From: Aspidiotus rigidus
Lineage: Eukaryota; Arthropoda; Insecta; Hemiptera; Diaspididae
DNA length: 64,000 bases
Direction of reading: 5' to 3'
Assembly (NCBI GenBank): GCA_035079385.1
Contig: JAVHKY010000023.1
Span: 5,348,001-5,412,000, forward strand
Shown: positions 33,615 through 47,541 of the stretch, one piece after another
How positions within the stretch are numbered: position 1 is the stretch's first letter
How the letters are laid out: each line of letters begins with the position of its first letter
Notes under the pieces: model-generated
Databases searched by the model: none
What the model was told of the DNA's origin: nothing
The model's input: only the letters and a program-made list of their open reading frames with translations
Program-made: the position numbers and the translations under genes

Positions 33615-36600
33615 TTACTGCCACGAAGACGCGTAGCTATCCTGATACCACTGAGCGTCCGCGGCGCCGCCATTTACGCCACCTGCGGGTCCGGACGTTT
33701 GATTCGACCAACTCTGATATCGCCTTTTAGGATCGCCTTGATTCTGATTCCCGCCGTCAAATTTTCGTTTACCTGCAAAAACTACGATTGAGAATACCGA
33801 AAACTACCGCCCAAAAATAGAGAGAAGTCGGAGACGATCGAAGGATGGCGTGTGAACTACGTATTTCAATAGCAAAAATTACGTACTTGGTAAATTTCCT
33901 TTCGCATTTCTTAAACGGCCTCCCGCTGCCCCCGAAAAGCCACGGGGTCCGGCTGTCGGTGGGCCAGCTCGACCCGGAATACCACGGCCCAACGCCCCAC
34001 GGGCTCCGACTCCACGACCAGGACCAACCTACGAAATGCAAAGAATGCGGCGTTACAGAAATTATGAATTTAGCGAAAATATCGCTTCAACCTTACACAT
34101 TTCCACGCAATATGTATCGTAGTATACATAAAAAAAAAAATGAAAACAAAAATTCACAAAACTCGTAATATAGAAGACTGATTATGATAATATGTGAAAA
34201 CGTAGCAACCAGCTATTTCTAACCAAAATGGATGAAAAGGGCAGCAGATCCAATTCTGGTCATTTCAAAGAGAGTTTTTAAGGTATTCGAAAATTCCCTA
34301 GAGCGAGAAGAGATACATTTTCGAAAGGATTTGAAATCATTTCTTACACTTTCACGTTTCTATCCTACGAGCCAACAAAATTCATAATAAGATTTCTACG
34401 AGAACTCAAAGCCGAAGCAATTGGCGTAACATTTCAAGTTTACTATAAATGCGAGTGAAATGATAGTAAAATTAATAAATGAAATACTGATAAAATTAAA
34501 GAAATAAAACAAAAACACAAACAGGGTTATCCGTCATACCGCGACTAAACTACGCTTTCTTCTTTAATTGCCACAAAAAATCAACAAGCTTGCAGTAATT
34601 CCATATTTTTTTTTTTTAATTAGGAAGCGTAAAAGCGATACTACAAGCAACTGGTGGGCAGCGTTAACAAGCAGAAAAGGGCAATAAATTCCATTACAGA
34701 AAAAATATTATGCTTGCTATCAGGACTTTAAAAATTTTCTTCTTATTTTGGAGATGAACGAGAAAAGAAAATTCGTTACGAACATAAAATTTGAATGGAT
34801 CATCACCTTTTTTCTTTTTTACTTTTTCATTCGAATATTTTTAAAAATCACGAATTTAAAATTTGGGGAAAAAATAAGAAAAAGAAAAAAAATTAAAGCA
34901 TTTAACTAACGAACGAAAAATAACAATGTCTACAATTACGAAATATATATATTTTGATAAAAATCCAAGATAAATAAATAACAATTCTTTCAATCTGTAA
35001 CTGTTCACTACAGAAGATAAATTAATAAAATGATGAATGTAAACGAATAGTCTGTCTGGTTGTCGGATAACCCTGCAAACAAAAAATAAAAAAAACCAAA
35101 AAAACAAAAGAATGAAAAACCAAATTCGAACTAGAAAACATCTAAAAAGCGAACTATCTAATGATAACTCTCGGTAAGTAATTTTCGTGAACGCAAAATA
35201 TAAATGAAAAAGAAAAAATTCGAACATAAATTTCCGACGATACTCGAAAAACGATTTCCTACGACCAAAGAATCAATCAATTTCAACCGAAATATTTAAT
35301 TTTGGTTCACAATGTTTTGCTCCGAACACATCAAAACGAAACGACACATTTTCGAAATGAAAGAGGAATAATATTGAAACCTTCAAAATGCTGATAGAAC
35401 ATGAAACTTATTTCATAAAAAAGAAAGAAGAAAAAAAAAAAGTCTAACATTAATAAATAATGAAAAATAGATGCAAAAATGGACATCCGAACATAAATGA
35501 TTAACGCTACAATAATTTTTTAGGAAAAGTCACCCACCGGTGGTTGTGCTGGTCTAACTCGTCCACCAGCACGTGCAGCTGGAAGAGGTCCTGGAGGATA
35601 TTCGTAATAATAGTCTTCATATCCATAATAATCGTCGTAATAATCATTATAGCCACCGCGATAATCTCCATATCCGTAATAGTCATAATCATAATCTGTT
35701 TGAAACAAAAAAAGAACAAAACGATGCGTAACAGGAAGGATAACACGACTTTCAATCACTCACATATCACTCTACGAACAAAATCGAAAAATGAAGAGGG
35801 TGTTTCTTTTTTTTTTATCCCTCCCTTCTCAAAGACTCTCCAAGTTTAGTTAAGCAAAGGCTAATGATAAATAATGAGGAGTATTAAAGAATGAAGCAGA
35901 ACTCTGAGAACGTCTGACAACAGACATTCGTTTCAAAAAATAAACATTTTCCACCGATCAATCGTTAACTAAATAGTCTACACGTAGAAGTAGTAGTTGT
36001 TGTAACAGCAGCCAATGTATCACCCTTAGAGGAACGGAAAGAATATTCCTTCTCTTAATGATGAATAAAAAGCGTTTGAAAAATCTCAATGAGTGCAATC
36101 AAGAAAACAGAGAAAAAAAAACAAATCAGATAACAAAACTAGTCTCTACCGAACACCTGTAGGTAGTAAGTCGCACACACGCACACATAAACGAACTAGG
36201 AAAACCCGATCATCATGCACATACCGTAAATTTTGTGTTTACAATAGAGGCTAAAATAATATTCAAACAAAGAAAAAAAAATCAATAGGACGGTAGAATG
36301 ACTGTCAATCTTTTAAAAATAAAATATTAGATATTCGAGTACAAACAAAAATCAATATCTAGCAACTAAACGTACAAATAGAATCTAAGATAACAGAAGA
36401 ATTGAACTTGGGGAGGAAAATTATTTTAAGTTTGAAAGAGAAGCAGGATTTTCGCCAAGAGTCATTTTTTAATTCAAGTAATAGCACATGAATTTTTTGG
36501 TATCAATTCATAAAAAGAGTAGATTAAAATTGATGTCCTCATTCTAAAATGAAACAGTAGTCTGTCGACTGATGAAGAGACTAGAGCATGATTAGTTTCT

Positions 36601-39600
36601 AGATCGAAATAAGGCACGGTTATGTGCTCGTTTCATCACGGATTAAGAAGCTCTAAATATTTAGTTCTCCACAATCGGTTATATTCAAAGCCACTTCTGT
36701 CTGGTATCACAACCACTCAGCATAAACACAGAACGTGATTTGGATTCACATCTTCGCTATAACATTTCAACGCCGGTCTCGCAGTCAATAACGAGGGAGA
36801 GTTCACTGACCGGGAATGAGAAATCCAGTTTTGTTATCCATTAAGGGGAAGAACAACTAGATGTCTGCGTATAACAACGTATTGTTACCACATTCGTCTA
36901 CATGTACTGTAATTATTTTTGACATTATGTATCGAAAAAATTAAGGACTGATTTGTCTATGTATACATTATTACAAAATGGAGACGAAATTCTGGATTAT
37001 CGAACATACGAAATACTATCACAAATAAGTTTCGGTATCAATTAAATTTAAGTAAAATAAAGAAGCGAAAAAAAAATATGGATGAATAAAAAAATAATGA
37101 CAAAATATTTTAAAACCGGAATTAGGAGAAAGCGGAATACATGGATATTTTACAGAATATCTTTAAGGAAAAAAATTATGGTTTATATCATCGTTATCGT
37201 CAAAGCGAATTCCAGCAAACCAGCAATAGGCCTAAGAAATTCATTTTCCCTCATCAACCCAAAATAATATACATGAAAGCAAAAGTTTTTCATATTTATT
37301 AACATACAGAACAAAGATATAACGCGTATTAACAGTAGAAGTACTGTGACGTTAACCAAGATCAATTCGGAAAAAGAATGCGGGAAATGAAGGAAATTTA
37401 GTAAAGCGATTTCAGTCATCACATTAATGAATTAAATTAAGACAAAATGGAAGAAAATAGAAGAAACAGATCAGCAAGTAACATCGCTACAGAGGAAGGT
37501 AGAAAATAGTCTTAATGAAAGAGGAGAGAAAGCCACACAAGCTCTTTCTCAAAATTATATTAATAATCTTATGAAAATAAAAAGCAAAGAAAAGAAAACG
37601 CAGTAAGACAGGCAACAGGAAGAAAACACCCTTTCAATTCTTCGATAGTGTAGGCCACAGTGAATATAAGCGTCATTAGATGGACCGGCGAACAAGTAAA
37701 TCACTTTCACTCCAGAACTTACCATAATCCCCAGGACCGACCAATGGTGGTGCTCCTCTCGAATTTGGACCGCGCATACCTCGCCCAGGTGGTAATCCTT
37801 GAGGTGGTAATCTGAATCGACATTAGTGGTCTTATTAGACGAAAATGAAGATTTTAAAAATTAAAATAGTAAACAGGAACTTACTGGCCACGAGCTTGAA
37901 GCATAGCCATCATTCTTTTTTCACGAGCTCTCAACATTTCTTCTTTTTTCTTTTTATCTGAAGGAGGTTTTGCAAGGGAAATTTCGATAGGTACTCCGCT
38001 CACTTCTTTGCCGTTCAAGTCATTCATCGCCTACAAGATTAATGGAGATAAGATGTCACAGCGAGGAACCGGTAACATTCGAATGGAGTATTTGACAGTA
38101 AAACGTATTTACATTGACGGCATGTTCTCGTTCTTCAAAATGCACAAAAGCGTAATCTTTCAATTTCTTAATACGTAAAATTGGACCGAAGGGTTCGAAT
38201 AATTCCTTTATTTTATCTTCGTTGAAGTCTGATTTCAGGTTTCTTACATATAATACTTTAACCTGAAAAAAAAGGAAACGCAGAGAATACTCCATTATTT
38301 CTGATTTACAGTAACCAACAGAGGATACTAAAACGAAAATGATTCACTCACTTTGGCCATCGTTTCAGAGTCTGGTTCTTCTTGTGGGTCAGCCCAATCC
38401 ACGATGATGTCGCAATTCCATACCCTAATTGGCCTTGAACCCAATTTCTTTTTAGCTACGGAAGCTGCTTTATGTGATTCATATTCCAGAAAACAGAAGC
38501 CTCTATTTTTGCGTTTATCATCCGGAGAACTATAGATTATTGCGTTCGCGAGACCGGCTGCAAATACGAAGAAAAAGTTTTAGTTGACGAAGCAATCAAT
38601 ATCTAAGATCGCTCGGTAACAGGGCTTGATCAAAATTTATAGCGCTCTGTCATACCGCCAAATTTCTATTCTTTTCAATTTTGAACTAGGTAATTGGAAG
38701 CACTAGATTTGATCGTACGAAGAAGTAAAACAGAAGAACGATTTATAACTGAAGGCGTAGTCAGATCGATTAGATGAAAACCGAAAACCTCACAGTCCCT
38801 AGAATGACTTAGTGGTTGATTGAACAAGCACAGTACACTCTGAAGGTAGCAAGCAGTGATCAACGAGATTGCTCATTAAATCAAGAAGCTCTGTGAATAT
38901 GAGATCATGTTACGTTGACAACACGCTATCAAATTTTTCGATACAAAGAAGCATCGATACCAACCTGTTCAGAATTAACAATAACATAAATTTAACGCTC
39001 ATTTAAAAATGTTTCCTATAAGGAATTTTCAAATAAGGAAAAAGGAACAAATAATTTAAAAAGTAAATAATTACGATAATGCGGAACAATAAAGCCATTT
39101 ATGGAATGAAACAAATTCTCAGATCTCACTTTTTTTTCTCCTTTTGTTGTTAATAATACCGAAAATACAAAGAAAGCCTTTGTCTGAATAAATTTACCTG
39201 TCAATTTACCAAATTCCGTAAGAATCTCATCTTTGCCTTTTGACTTAGGAATGTTGCCCACAAATAGACGCAGATTTGGGACACTAATGTTAACTTTGAG
39301 TTTTCTGCCAGGTTTGATTTCGTAATTGTCAAGCTGTAGATTTAAGAAAGCACATGCCAAAGTTGTCGCGTTACTTTTCTGGTACAATTTAGAATTTTTG
39401 TTCTACTACAATTCAAAACAAGATAATTATGATGAAAAAGGAACAATTTTCTGTGAATGCAAAATTCGAAAGGCAGTCATGACTTCTGACAATATAATCG
39501 TGTATTCTGGAAAAGGAATGCTGAACGTAATTTTGAGAAATTTAATTTCCCATGAAGAGGAAAGAAGGCAAAACCATACAATATTCCTGAAAACGGAACG

Positions 39601-40717
39601 CAAATGGAAACCATGAAGAAACTACAGAAGTTGAATATAAACTCACATCTTTATGGGCTTGTTCGGCTTCTTCTTTGGTCGTATAAGTAATGAATGCATA
39701 ACCTCTATTAGTACCGGTCATTGGATCCATCATCAAACGGAGATCGTATATTTTCCCGCTCTTCTCAAAAAGTAGGATGAGTTCATCTTCAAAGACTTCT
39801 TTAGGAATCTTACCACAAAAAACCTATCAACAAGAAAAATCTATCCTTATTTCGGATTCGATAAAAACAAAATATTAAGACCGGAAGGAAATCTTGTGAC
39901 TTAGGATTCATGAATCCGACTTCGAATTCTCATATTATGCGTTTGTTCACTCATTCAAAATAGTGAATTGCGATTCTAGATGGCATCTGAATCAAGCAAA
40001 ATCCGCTCAATTTAGAGTCCGTACAGCGATTCATAAATCCGTCAACAAGCATGCAAGATTTTGATAACTTACTTCGCAACCAGGACCGGGTTCGGCGCCT
40101 TCCCATCCAGGAGGTGGACCTCCGTATTTTCTCTGTCCTGTCGTCACATCTAATGAATAACCTGTTCGCTCGAGTATAGCCTAAAATGTGTAGATGAAAC
40201 GGTGAGACCTAAACTGAATTACTTTGAGCACCAAAGCATCATGCACCGTACCTTTATTTTTTCTTCATCTGGCCCTTTAGGGGCACTAGGGGTCGAATTC
40301 GAAGTCGATAATTTTTGTTTCTGTTTGTACGTCTTCATCATACCGCAAAGGTAAGCAGACTTATTAGAAACATGGTCAAGATTAGAGGCAACAAATTGAT
40401 TCAATACGTCTAAAGCCGATTCCGTCGGGAATTCTTTAAGAGCTTCAAATGCTCGTTCGTCAAGATCGGCGATTGTTAGTTTTCCTGGAGACACATGGCA
40501 TAATAGATGGGCTTGAAAAAGACTCGACTAAAGTACTAAGATACGAACCAGTTTTGAAAATGTCGTCAAGTTTGTTCGCGACTTCGACACTTAGTTTATT
40601 TTCCAGTAATTTAGCATGGTCTGGTGTTCTTTCAGGCGCATCTCCGGCTCCAGCATCCGACTCAGTTTTCGGTTCGGTCTTGGCCGGGGTTTCCGCACTC
40701 ACTCCATTAGTAGCCAT
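33615..40717 (-). CDS. Syp: Heterogeneous nuclear ribonucleoprotein Q/R (SYNCRIP), complete coding region
   Basis: RNA-binding protein that controls mRNA translation, stability and transport. Coding exons on the minus strand are 40717-40549, 40484-40252, 40180-40073, 39823-39647, 39333-39198, 38557-38352, 38262-38113, 38030-37885, 37811-37723, 35695-35538, 34028-33887 and 33772-33615. All have GT..AG borders and consistent phases, giving 623 aa. An acidic N-terminal unit contains [13 protein letters not shown] (about 59-71). RRM1 (about 170-248) contains VFCGKIP and [11 protein letters not shown]2 (about 250-340) contains [11 protein letters not shown] and NRGFCFLEY, and RRM3 (about 345-415) contains VKVLYVRNL and DYAFVHF. 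A Tyr/Gly- and Arg/Gly-rich tail follows (470-570), then a [13 protein letters not shown] nuclear signal near 572 and WQ before the stop. The length equals that of vertebrate SYNCRIP. The 2-kb intron between exons 9 and 10 is the largest. Antisense open frames over exons 10 and 11 are shadows. Confidence 0.95.
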
Positions 40718-42016
40718 CCTAAATAAAAGTATGTAATATAGAAACCGCGGCGAGGTAAGTAAAAAAATCTCATCGGACATTCAACATCTAACATAATATG
40801 TGAGTTGCTGTGTCTCAATACAACGACAAAAATTTTATTTGTTAATTTTTTACCTGAGGAGAAATGAAGTACAACGCCGGTTTGTCGGTGTCCTATGTTC
40901 AGTAACTTGGTATATTCGTTGCACAGAAACTACACTATACAACAATACACACTTCTCCTTAATAACTAACTTAAATATAAAAATAACTTAAACGAAAATT
41001 AACAAATAATGACGGTTTTTGTAAGGATAAAATTGTTGTTAATATAAGAATCACAGCATCACTCTAAAACAATGATGGCGACAGCGAACTGAAATGACCG
41101 AAAAATGGGAATGAAATTAACGTGGAGAAGAACATGGCGGTAGAACCAGGAAATGAAAAGTAACAACGTAAAATTAGCTAATTTATAACGGTCACTACCA
41201 AAAAAACGCGGAGAGTTTCGATTGCTCTTTGAATAGTTTATATTTTGTTTAATCAGTGTAAATCGTATTTGGATCAATATTTTGTTTTGCGGAAAAAATA
41301 TTTGTTTTGGAAAATCGAGAAAATAATGGTGAGATCACAACAGACTTCTAACTATAACATAAACGTATAATTCATGGTAACATTGACTTTGGAAGTAGTA
41401 ACCAAATGCCCATCCTGTGTGCTCATCATGCCAAAAAGAGGAATGCATCTCGTCATCGTAAAACTGTCGTAAAACTGTAAAAGGGTGAGTGAGAGCGTGA
41501 GAGCGAGTCCTCACTCACTCCTCTTACGAATGCGTGAATGCGTGATATATATGCTGTGCGGAGTGCAAACTGTAGAGCGTGGGCAGTTTGGGCAGCGGGG
41601 TCGGGGTAGCTATAGGCTGCTGGGTACCAAGACTCCAAGTGGTAGAGCGAGCAGCATGTAGTTGAATGTTGAAATTTTTATTTTTCTAGGATTGTATATC
41701 AGCCAAATGCTGGTATTCACTAGATATTCAATATTATCTAAGTGATTGTAATCGCAATTTCGCGAGTGATCTTGTTAATAAGATTTCCGCGAAGGAAAAT
41801 CGAGAAAAAATCTTGCTTTAACGCCATTCAACAAACTAATGTAGAAATTGTTCAAGAACACATTACTGGTTATTGTTGAATCAAATCAAGTCTTCCAGCT
41901 TACAATATTCAAGAATGTGATCCAAAACTTCTTCACTTGCGGAAGTTCGCAATATTACAAAGTCGATCCAGTCGAAATTAGAAAAACTTCCTCGGCCTAA
42001 AAACTAGATTTCAAGT
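40718..42016. other. Divergent intergenic region between SYNCRIP and the BTB gene
   Basis: No coding sequence. It should contain the 5' untranslated regions and promoters of SYNCRIP (minus) and the BTB-TTF gene (plus). A GAGTGAG/CTCACTC-rich patch at 41486-41524 and a G-rich stretch at 41575-41620 stand out. A plus-strand TTTTTATTTTTCTAG at about 41676-41691 could be the acceptor of a 5' non-coding exon. Confidence 0.5.
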
Positions 42017-43392
42017 ATGGATGATCTTTTCTGTTTGAAATGGGCTAATCATTCTAATTTATTGGCTGATGTAGCATACAAGTTTCTGGAACACAAATCC
42101 TTGGTCGACGTTACCTTGGCCTGTCAAGAGCATGGAGAAATTCATACTTTTAAAGCTCACCAAATAATCTTGTCGGCATGTAGTCCTTATTTTGAATCTA
42201 TATTCATTCAAAATAGTCATCCTCATCCGATAATATTTCTTAAAGACGTCAGAAAACAAGAACTAGAAGATATTCTCATGTTCATTTATAAAGGAGAAGT
42301 TAGCGTGCACCAAGACGAATTAAGAAATATTCTCGTTACCGCTAAATCATTGATGATTCGTGGTCTTAGTGACGAAATTTGTGATACTGTTTCACCGGGT
42401 ATCAGTGATCGTCTTGCGGACCCAGAGAATCGTGTGAATATTTTTGTTCGTAAACGAAAGATCGCGTCCGATGACACCCCAATATCTACAAAAGTGAGCA
42501 CATCTGAATATAATCACGAAACTGACGATGTAGATCGCAAGGTAATTCAAGGTACTTTATTTGTTTGAACTAGGTATTTAATTATCTTTCTAATGTATAT
42601 TATTTTTTTCAGTATTCTCCCAGGAGCGAAATGTACCATCCAATACCTTCAAAAATGAGAGGTGCTGTCACTCTCACTGAAAAATCGTACAATCGAGATG
42701 ATCCGATGGACTACTCCACTACTGGAATGCATGGAAATTTTACTCGAGATGAAAATTATGATGTACGTTGAGTAGAGAGTAATCCGAACCGAAAAATATA
42801 TTATAAATTGTTATCGCCCTATGTTGATTTTATTTTCGTTCAGGTTCAATCTGCAGAAGGTCACGGTAGTAATTCTTTGGAAGGAAGTAATATGGCTCGA
42901 CGTTATTCAAGTTCGTCGGATTATACACGGTGCTCGCTGGATGTTAAGTACGATGAATTTTCTGAAAATAGCAAGATTTCTAATTCGAATCCAAAACAAT
43001 GCGAAAATTCTTCTAGTCTAGATAACAAAATACTTTATCCTGCACTGTCTAATAATAATAGTAATAATAATAGTGATTTGTCAATTTCTATCCCTTTTAA
43101 CGTTCAACCCTCTTTTTCTCAAACTCCGAAGCGTGTGGGTCATTTTCAAACGAAGTGGATGGAAATATACAGTTGGTTGCAATACGATAAAGAAGGCCAG
43201 AGAATGTTTTGTAAATTTTGTCGCAGATGGGGTGATCACATTCCTAACATTCGTCGAACGTCTTTTGTTGATGGTAACTGCAATTTTAGATTTGAAATCG
43301 TGAAGCATCACGATTGCAGTAAATCGCATAAGATTTGTGTCCATAAAGATGAAATGTGGCGTTCGGAAAATGAAAAATTCATTGTTACCTAA
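42017..43392 (+). CDS. BTB (tramtrack-type) protein with a C-terminal TTF-like zinc finger
   Basis: Probable nuclear transcriptional regulator. Three exons, 42017-42541, 42613-42762 and 42844-43392, have clean GT..AG borders and all phase-0 junctions, giving 407 aa. Residues about 5-115 form a BTB domain of the insect ttk group: LKWANHSNLL, DVTLACQ, FKAHQIILSACSPYFESIF, FLKDV and FIYKGEVSV. The middle is Ser/Asn-rich and probably disordered, with poly-Asn near residue 305. The C-terminal part (about 325-400) has FQTKWMEIYSWLQYD, CKFCRRWGD, NFRFEIVKHH and CSKSH. This resembles the TTF-like C2H2 fingers found in hAT transposases and in ZNF862-like proteins. BTB-ttk proteins usually carry C2H2, pipsqueak or FLYWCH domains, so this pairing is unusual. 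The start codon is the first ATG in frame and is followed directly by the BTB domain. Family placement is sure for BTB and fair for the finger. Confidence 0.85.
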
Positions 43393-45122
43393 TTTTTCCA
43401 TTTTTTTTTTTTTTTCTTCACTGAACTTCGGTTTTTCTTTCACTTAATTTCTCCTAGCTGTACTCCTAGGAAGAATAGGACAGCCTGTTGCCGTCAATCT
43501 GTACGTGGTTGCAATGTATTAAAAGAAGTGGAATATTTCTGCAATGTTCCAATTTTTCAGAATAATCTGAACTACCCATTTCAAATGAATAGTTCAATTC
43601 GGCCTGAAAATATTCTAAAGTTTACTAATTGTTGAAAAAGTACTGTGTTAGTTCTTGTAATAATTTTTAGTTATTTTTCAAAGAGTACTTACTTCTTGAT
43701 AGATGTTCTGGTTCATTTTTAAAAGTGTTGGATATTTATCTGTGATATGTTCGGAATAGGATATGTGATAATGACCAAGTACTTTTTGTAATACTATTAT
43801 AACGTTACTTTACCGTGATTTTTATGTCTACTTTTAATTGTACTGCTTGAATGTAAATTCTGCCCGGTTTACTTTTGTGAACAATTTTATCTTGTTGTAC
43901 GTTTATGCTTTCCCGGAGGTAAATAACCCTTTGGAAATATTAAAATTGTGAAGACATGTTTCAGCTTTTAATTTTCTGATGAATATTTCTCCTATTATCT
44001 TTTCCTTTCTTTCTATATATCACTACCGTACGTAGCCGCGGTCTAAAATGAAGTGATTGTTACTAGTAAAGATTAATGTTTTTTCGATTTTCTTTTGTTA
44101 TGCTTTCGGAAATATTTCCTCAACAAATTGAGCAGCCTACTCGATAGAAAATTAGAAAAAAAAAAGGAAATAATTGAACGTAAAATCGTTTTACATTTCA
44201 CAGTTTGATGATCGGAAATTACGATTATTCAAATCCTATTGACAGAAATCGAAAAGAAATATGGACTCTTTAAGGAAAGAAATATTGCGTTAGTTTGTCT
44301 ACAGCGAAAATTCACTTTCATCGCTTCAAGAATCTTTTGTACAATGCGAGAGATCAGAATAAATACTTCGGTGTGTCTTAATTGTACAGTCAATCTCAAA
44401 TTACAGTCCTATTGAAAATAAGTACCCATATAAGTTTTTAATGCGTCTTTCAATAGTGGTGACAATTCATATTTACGAACTTCAAGCTGTGGAGAACAAA
44501 TAATTCGTAGGATATTATTGACACATCATGAATATTTTTCTTCCAAGCTGAAAAAAATCCCTGAAGGTGAATCCTATGCATTCAAAACATTGGTCTGTTT
44601 TTCAATAAATTTTGTTTTCGTTTCTTATCCTACGGAAGTCGGTGCCAGAAGATTCGAACTTGAAATTATTCACTTCCTCGAATAAATATTTATAATATTA
44701 CATTTTTCCGTAATATGTTCTCCTATTCCACTTTCCTTTCACAGGAGGATCCGTACTATCTTATGTTTGTTTGGACATGAAATTTCACCTTTTCGGTCTA
44801 TGTACGCTGTGATATCATTTCGAAAGTCATAATTTTGTCACATCTTTAGTCCCAAGAGAAGGATGCATAAATTCTACTTTCTGACTCAGTCCCTCATCCC
44901 GAAGTCTGAGGTTCGTTATCGCTTTCTTGACGTTGACGCCATTTTCGCAAGCGTGTTGTCAAGCCGGTGTAGCTACTAGCTAGTGTAGCCGGGGACGCTA
45001 GGTCCAACTTATCAGTTAATCACTTTTTGTCTTCTCGAATTCGCGTTTACATTGATAAATTTATTATTTAAGTTTTGAAAAATTTGGTTGTCTTATTAAC
45101 GGAGGCATATTAAGGATATAAT
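43393..45122. other. 3' region of the BTB gene and 5' region of SNRNP40
   Basis: No open frame of note. The left part is probably the 3' untranslated region of the BTB gene, with a T-rich run just after the stop. The right 200 bp precede the SNRNP40 ATG and are less AT-rich, which fits a promoter or 5' untranslated region. Confidence 0.5.
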
Positions 45123-46624
45123 ATGAAACGTAAAGGCGAAGTAGCATTACTGGATAATACTTCAGTAGTCCCAGCGAAAAAAACACACGATGTGAGTATT
45201 CAATCACTGTTCAATTGTACTTTCATCTCAACATTATATTAGTGTTACAGTTTTACGATAATATCGATGCTTTTCTTGGCGTCCGTAGGGTGTTGAAAGA
45301 ACTTCGGATTTAGCAGCTCCAATTATGGCATTGGAAGGACATTCTGGTGAGATATATAGCGTAGAATTCCATCCGGAAGGACGACACTTAGCTTCTGCAG
45401 GATTCGATCGACAAATATGTAAGTCAAATCGAAATCCAATGCCATTGAATCTATAGTTGAGAATATTCGTGATATGAGCTACATCAGCCGAGAAAATTCT
45501 CATGTGTATCTCGTTGTTTCAGTCGTTTGGAATGTCTTTGGAGATTGTGAAAATATCGGTACTTTACCAGGACATACTGGCGCTATCATGGAAATGCATT
45601 TTTCTACCGATGGAAATTATCTGTTCACCTGTAGTACAGATACTACTTTAGGAATGTGGGATTTAGAGAAAGGTCAACGAGTGAAGAAACTGAAAGGTTG
45701 ATTGAATGCTTGTACAATGAACTCAAAATCTGCTATTACGTACACAGATTTAAAATGTTCTCAAATTTTAGGGCACGGATCTTTCGTGAACTCCTGTCAC
45801 ACAGCTCGTCGAGGACCAGTTAAACTATGTAGTGGTTCTGATGATTGCACCATTAAAATATGGGATCCTCGTCAGAAAAACCAAGTGACAACTCTGAATA
45901 ACACTTATCAAGTTACCGCTGTAACGTTCAATGATACTGCTGAGTATGTAATTTCAGGAGGGATCGATAATGATGTCAAGGTTTGTTCAAGACCGTAATA
46001 AAAAATAATTGGAAGTAGTATAAAATTCAAATTATTCGCACAAATTATAGGTTTGGGATTTACGAAACAACAATGTACATCTTAAACTACGAGGTCATCT
46101 CGATACTGTAACTGGTATTTGCCTATCTCAAGACGGTTCCTATGTTCTTTCAAATAGTATGGATAACACTTTGAGAGTATGGGATATTAGGCCGTATGCG
46201 CCTCCTGAAAGATGTGTGAAAATTTTCAATGGCCATCAACATAATTTTGAGAAGGTAAGTATTTATGGTTAGCATTAATTATTTTGTATCACAGTCCGGA
46301 ATACTAATATCTTCCTTCACATAGAATTTACTGAGATGTGCATGGTCGCCGGATGGTCAAAGAATTACTGGTGGTTCAGCCGATCGATTTCTTTACGTTT
46401 GGGATACTACCAGTCGTAGAGTTCTGTACAAATTACCTGGTCATAACGGCAGTGTGAATGACGCAGATTTTCATCCTTCCCAACCAATAAGTGAGTTATT
46501 CATGAAAGTTTTAAGTTTCTTGAAGTGAAATTATTGAGCTCTCTTTTAAAAATCATTCTGTGGGCTTACAGTTGTATCTGCATCCAGTGACAAAGTTATA
46601 TACTTGGGAGAATTGACGCAATAA
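45123..46624 (+). CDS. SNRNP40: U5 snRNP 40-kDa WD40 protein (SNRNP40), complete
   Basis: Spliceosome component that sits with PRP8 and BRR2 in the U5 snRNP and tri-snRNP. Seven exons, 45123-45191, 45289-45418, 45523-45696, 45772-45980, 46051-46254, 46325-46490 and 46572-46624, keep one frame and give 334 aa, close to the 340-360 usual for the family. After a short basic N-terminus (MKRKGEV) come seven WD40 blades, with visible repeats such as LEGHSGEIYSVEFHPEG, LPGHTGAIMEMHFSTDG, DDCTIKIWDPR, NDVKVWDLR, LRGHLDTVTGICLSQDG, NTLRVWDIRPY and LPGHNGSVNDADFHP. It ends YLGELTQ. FAF2 lies convergently downstream. An AATAAA at 47043-47048 is a possible polyadenylation signal. Confidence 0.95.
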
Positions 46625-47541
46625 GTGAAATTTGTCAGTTGAATTCATTTATACGCAACAAATTCGTATCTTTCCATCAACACCTTACACGAAAAGGACC
46701 ACGTGATGAGCTCCAAGTTTCATGAGAATCACAAAATGTATTTATTTGTACGCTATAATACAGTTACAGTATTTCAATGGATGAAACAATTCTTTGCAAG
46801 TACTACTGAAAAGGGTACGCTCGTATTGCTTTATTCTTCGTTTAGGAACTGCATCTTAATGATTGTTTCCAACAGTATGTTTAAATTATGTGCAAACTTC
46901 ATTGATGGTCAAGTAGCAGTAGTTAAAAGGGCAAAACTAAAAATATAAGATGGAAACATGATTCCAAAGAGAAGTACATAAAATACGTCCTTGTAAATTC
47001 ATCATTTATGAATAATACGTTTACTTTGATCGGCAAATGAGGAATAAACGATGAACATTACTTTTTGTAAACAGGAAATTAATTTTTTTTAAAACATTAG
47101 AAATCATAGTAATGTAAGAATAAGAATGAAACAAGTGACTAAGCTTATAATACAGTTTATTGTAAGGTACACGACCAACCTGCATGAAAATTTCTATGAT
47201 CTTTCAGCAGATTGATAAGCTAACATGTCTCAAATTTTTCGAAAATAATGTACGACTGATCCATCTTTAACATAACAGTAAATGCAATAAGGAGGAAAAG
47301 AAAGGCACTTTCAGGTTTCGAATGAATTTAGTTTACAATCTACTTATTACACGTTGGGATACTGCAAGAAAGAAATTACAATTTCGTCTTTTAGAGAATA
47401 ATATCCTATAAATAACATCAGAAACATGGACAATTACTCAGTGATTCAATACTTTTTATCACAATCTTATCAAGCTTATAATTCATCTGAGAATTAAAAA
47501 AAAAAAAAAAACGTAAAGAAGAACAACAAAGAGGATTTATA
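46625..47541. other. Convergent 3' region between SNRNP40 and FAF2
   Basis: Contains the 3' untranslated regions of both genes. The 81-codon open frame at 46703-46948 has no recognisable features and lies in this non-coding stretch. Confidence 0.55.

Noticed and set aside
33769..35849. Plus- and minus-strand frames over the Gly/Arg/Tyr-rich part of SYNCRIP that suggest separate small proteins
   Set aside because: They are shadows or intron read-through of SYNCRIP exons 10-12, whose splice borders and phases are consistent.
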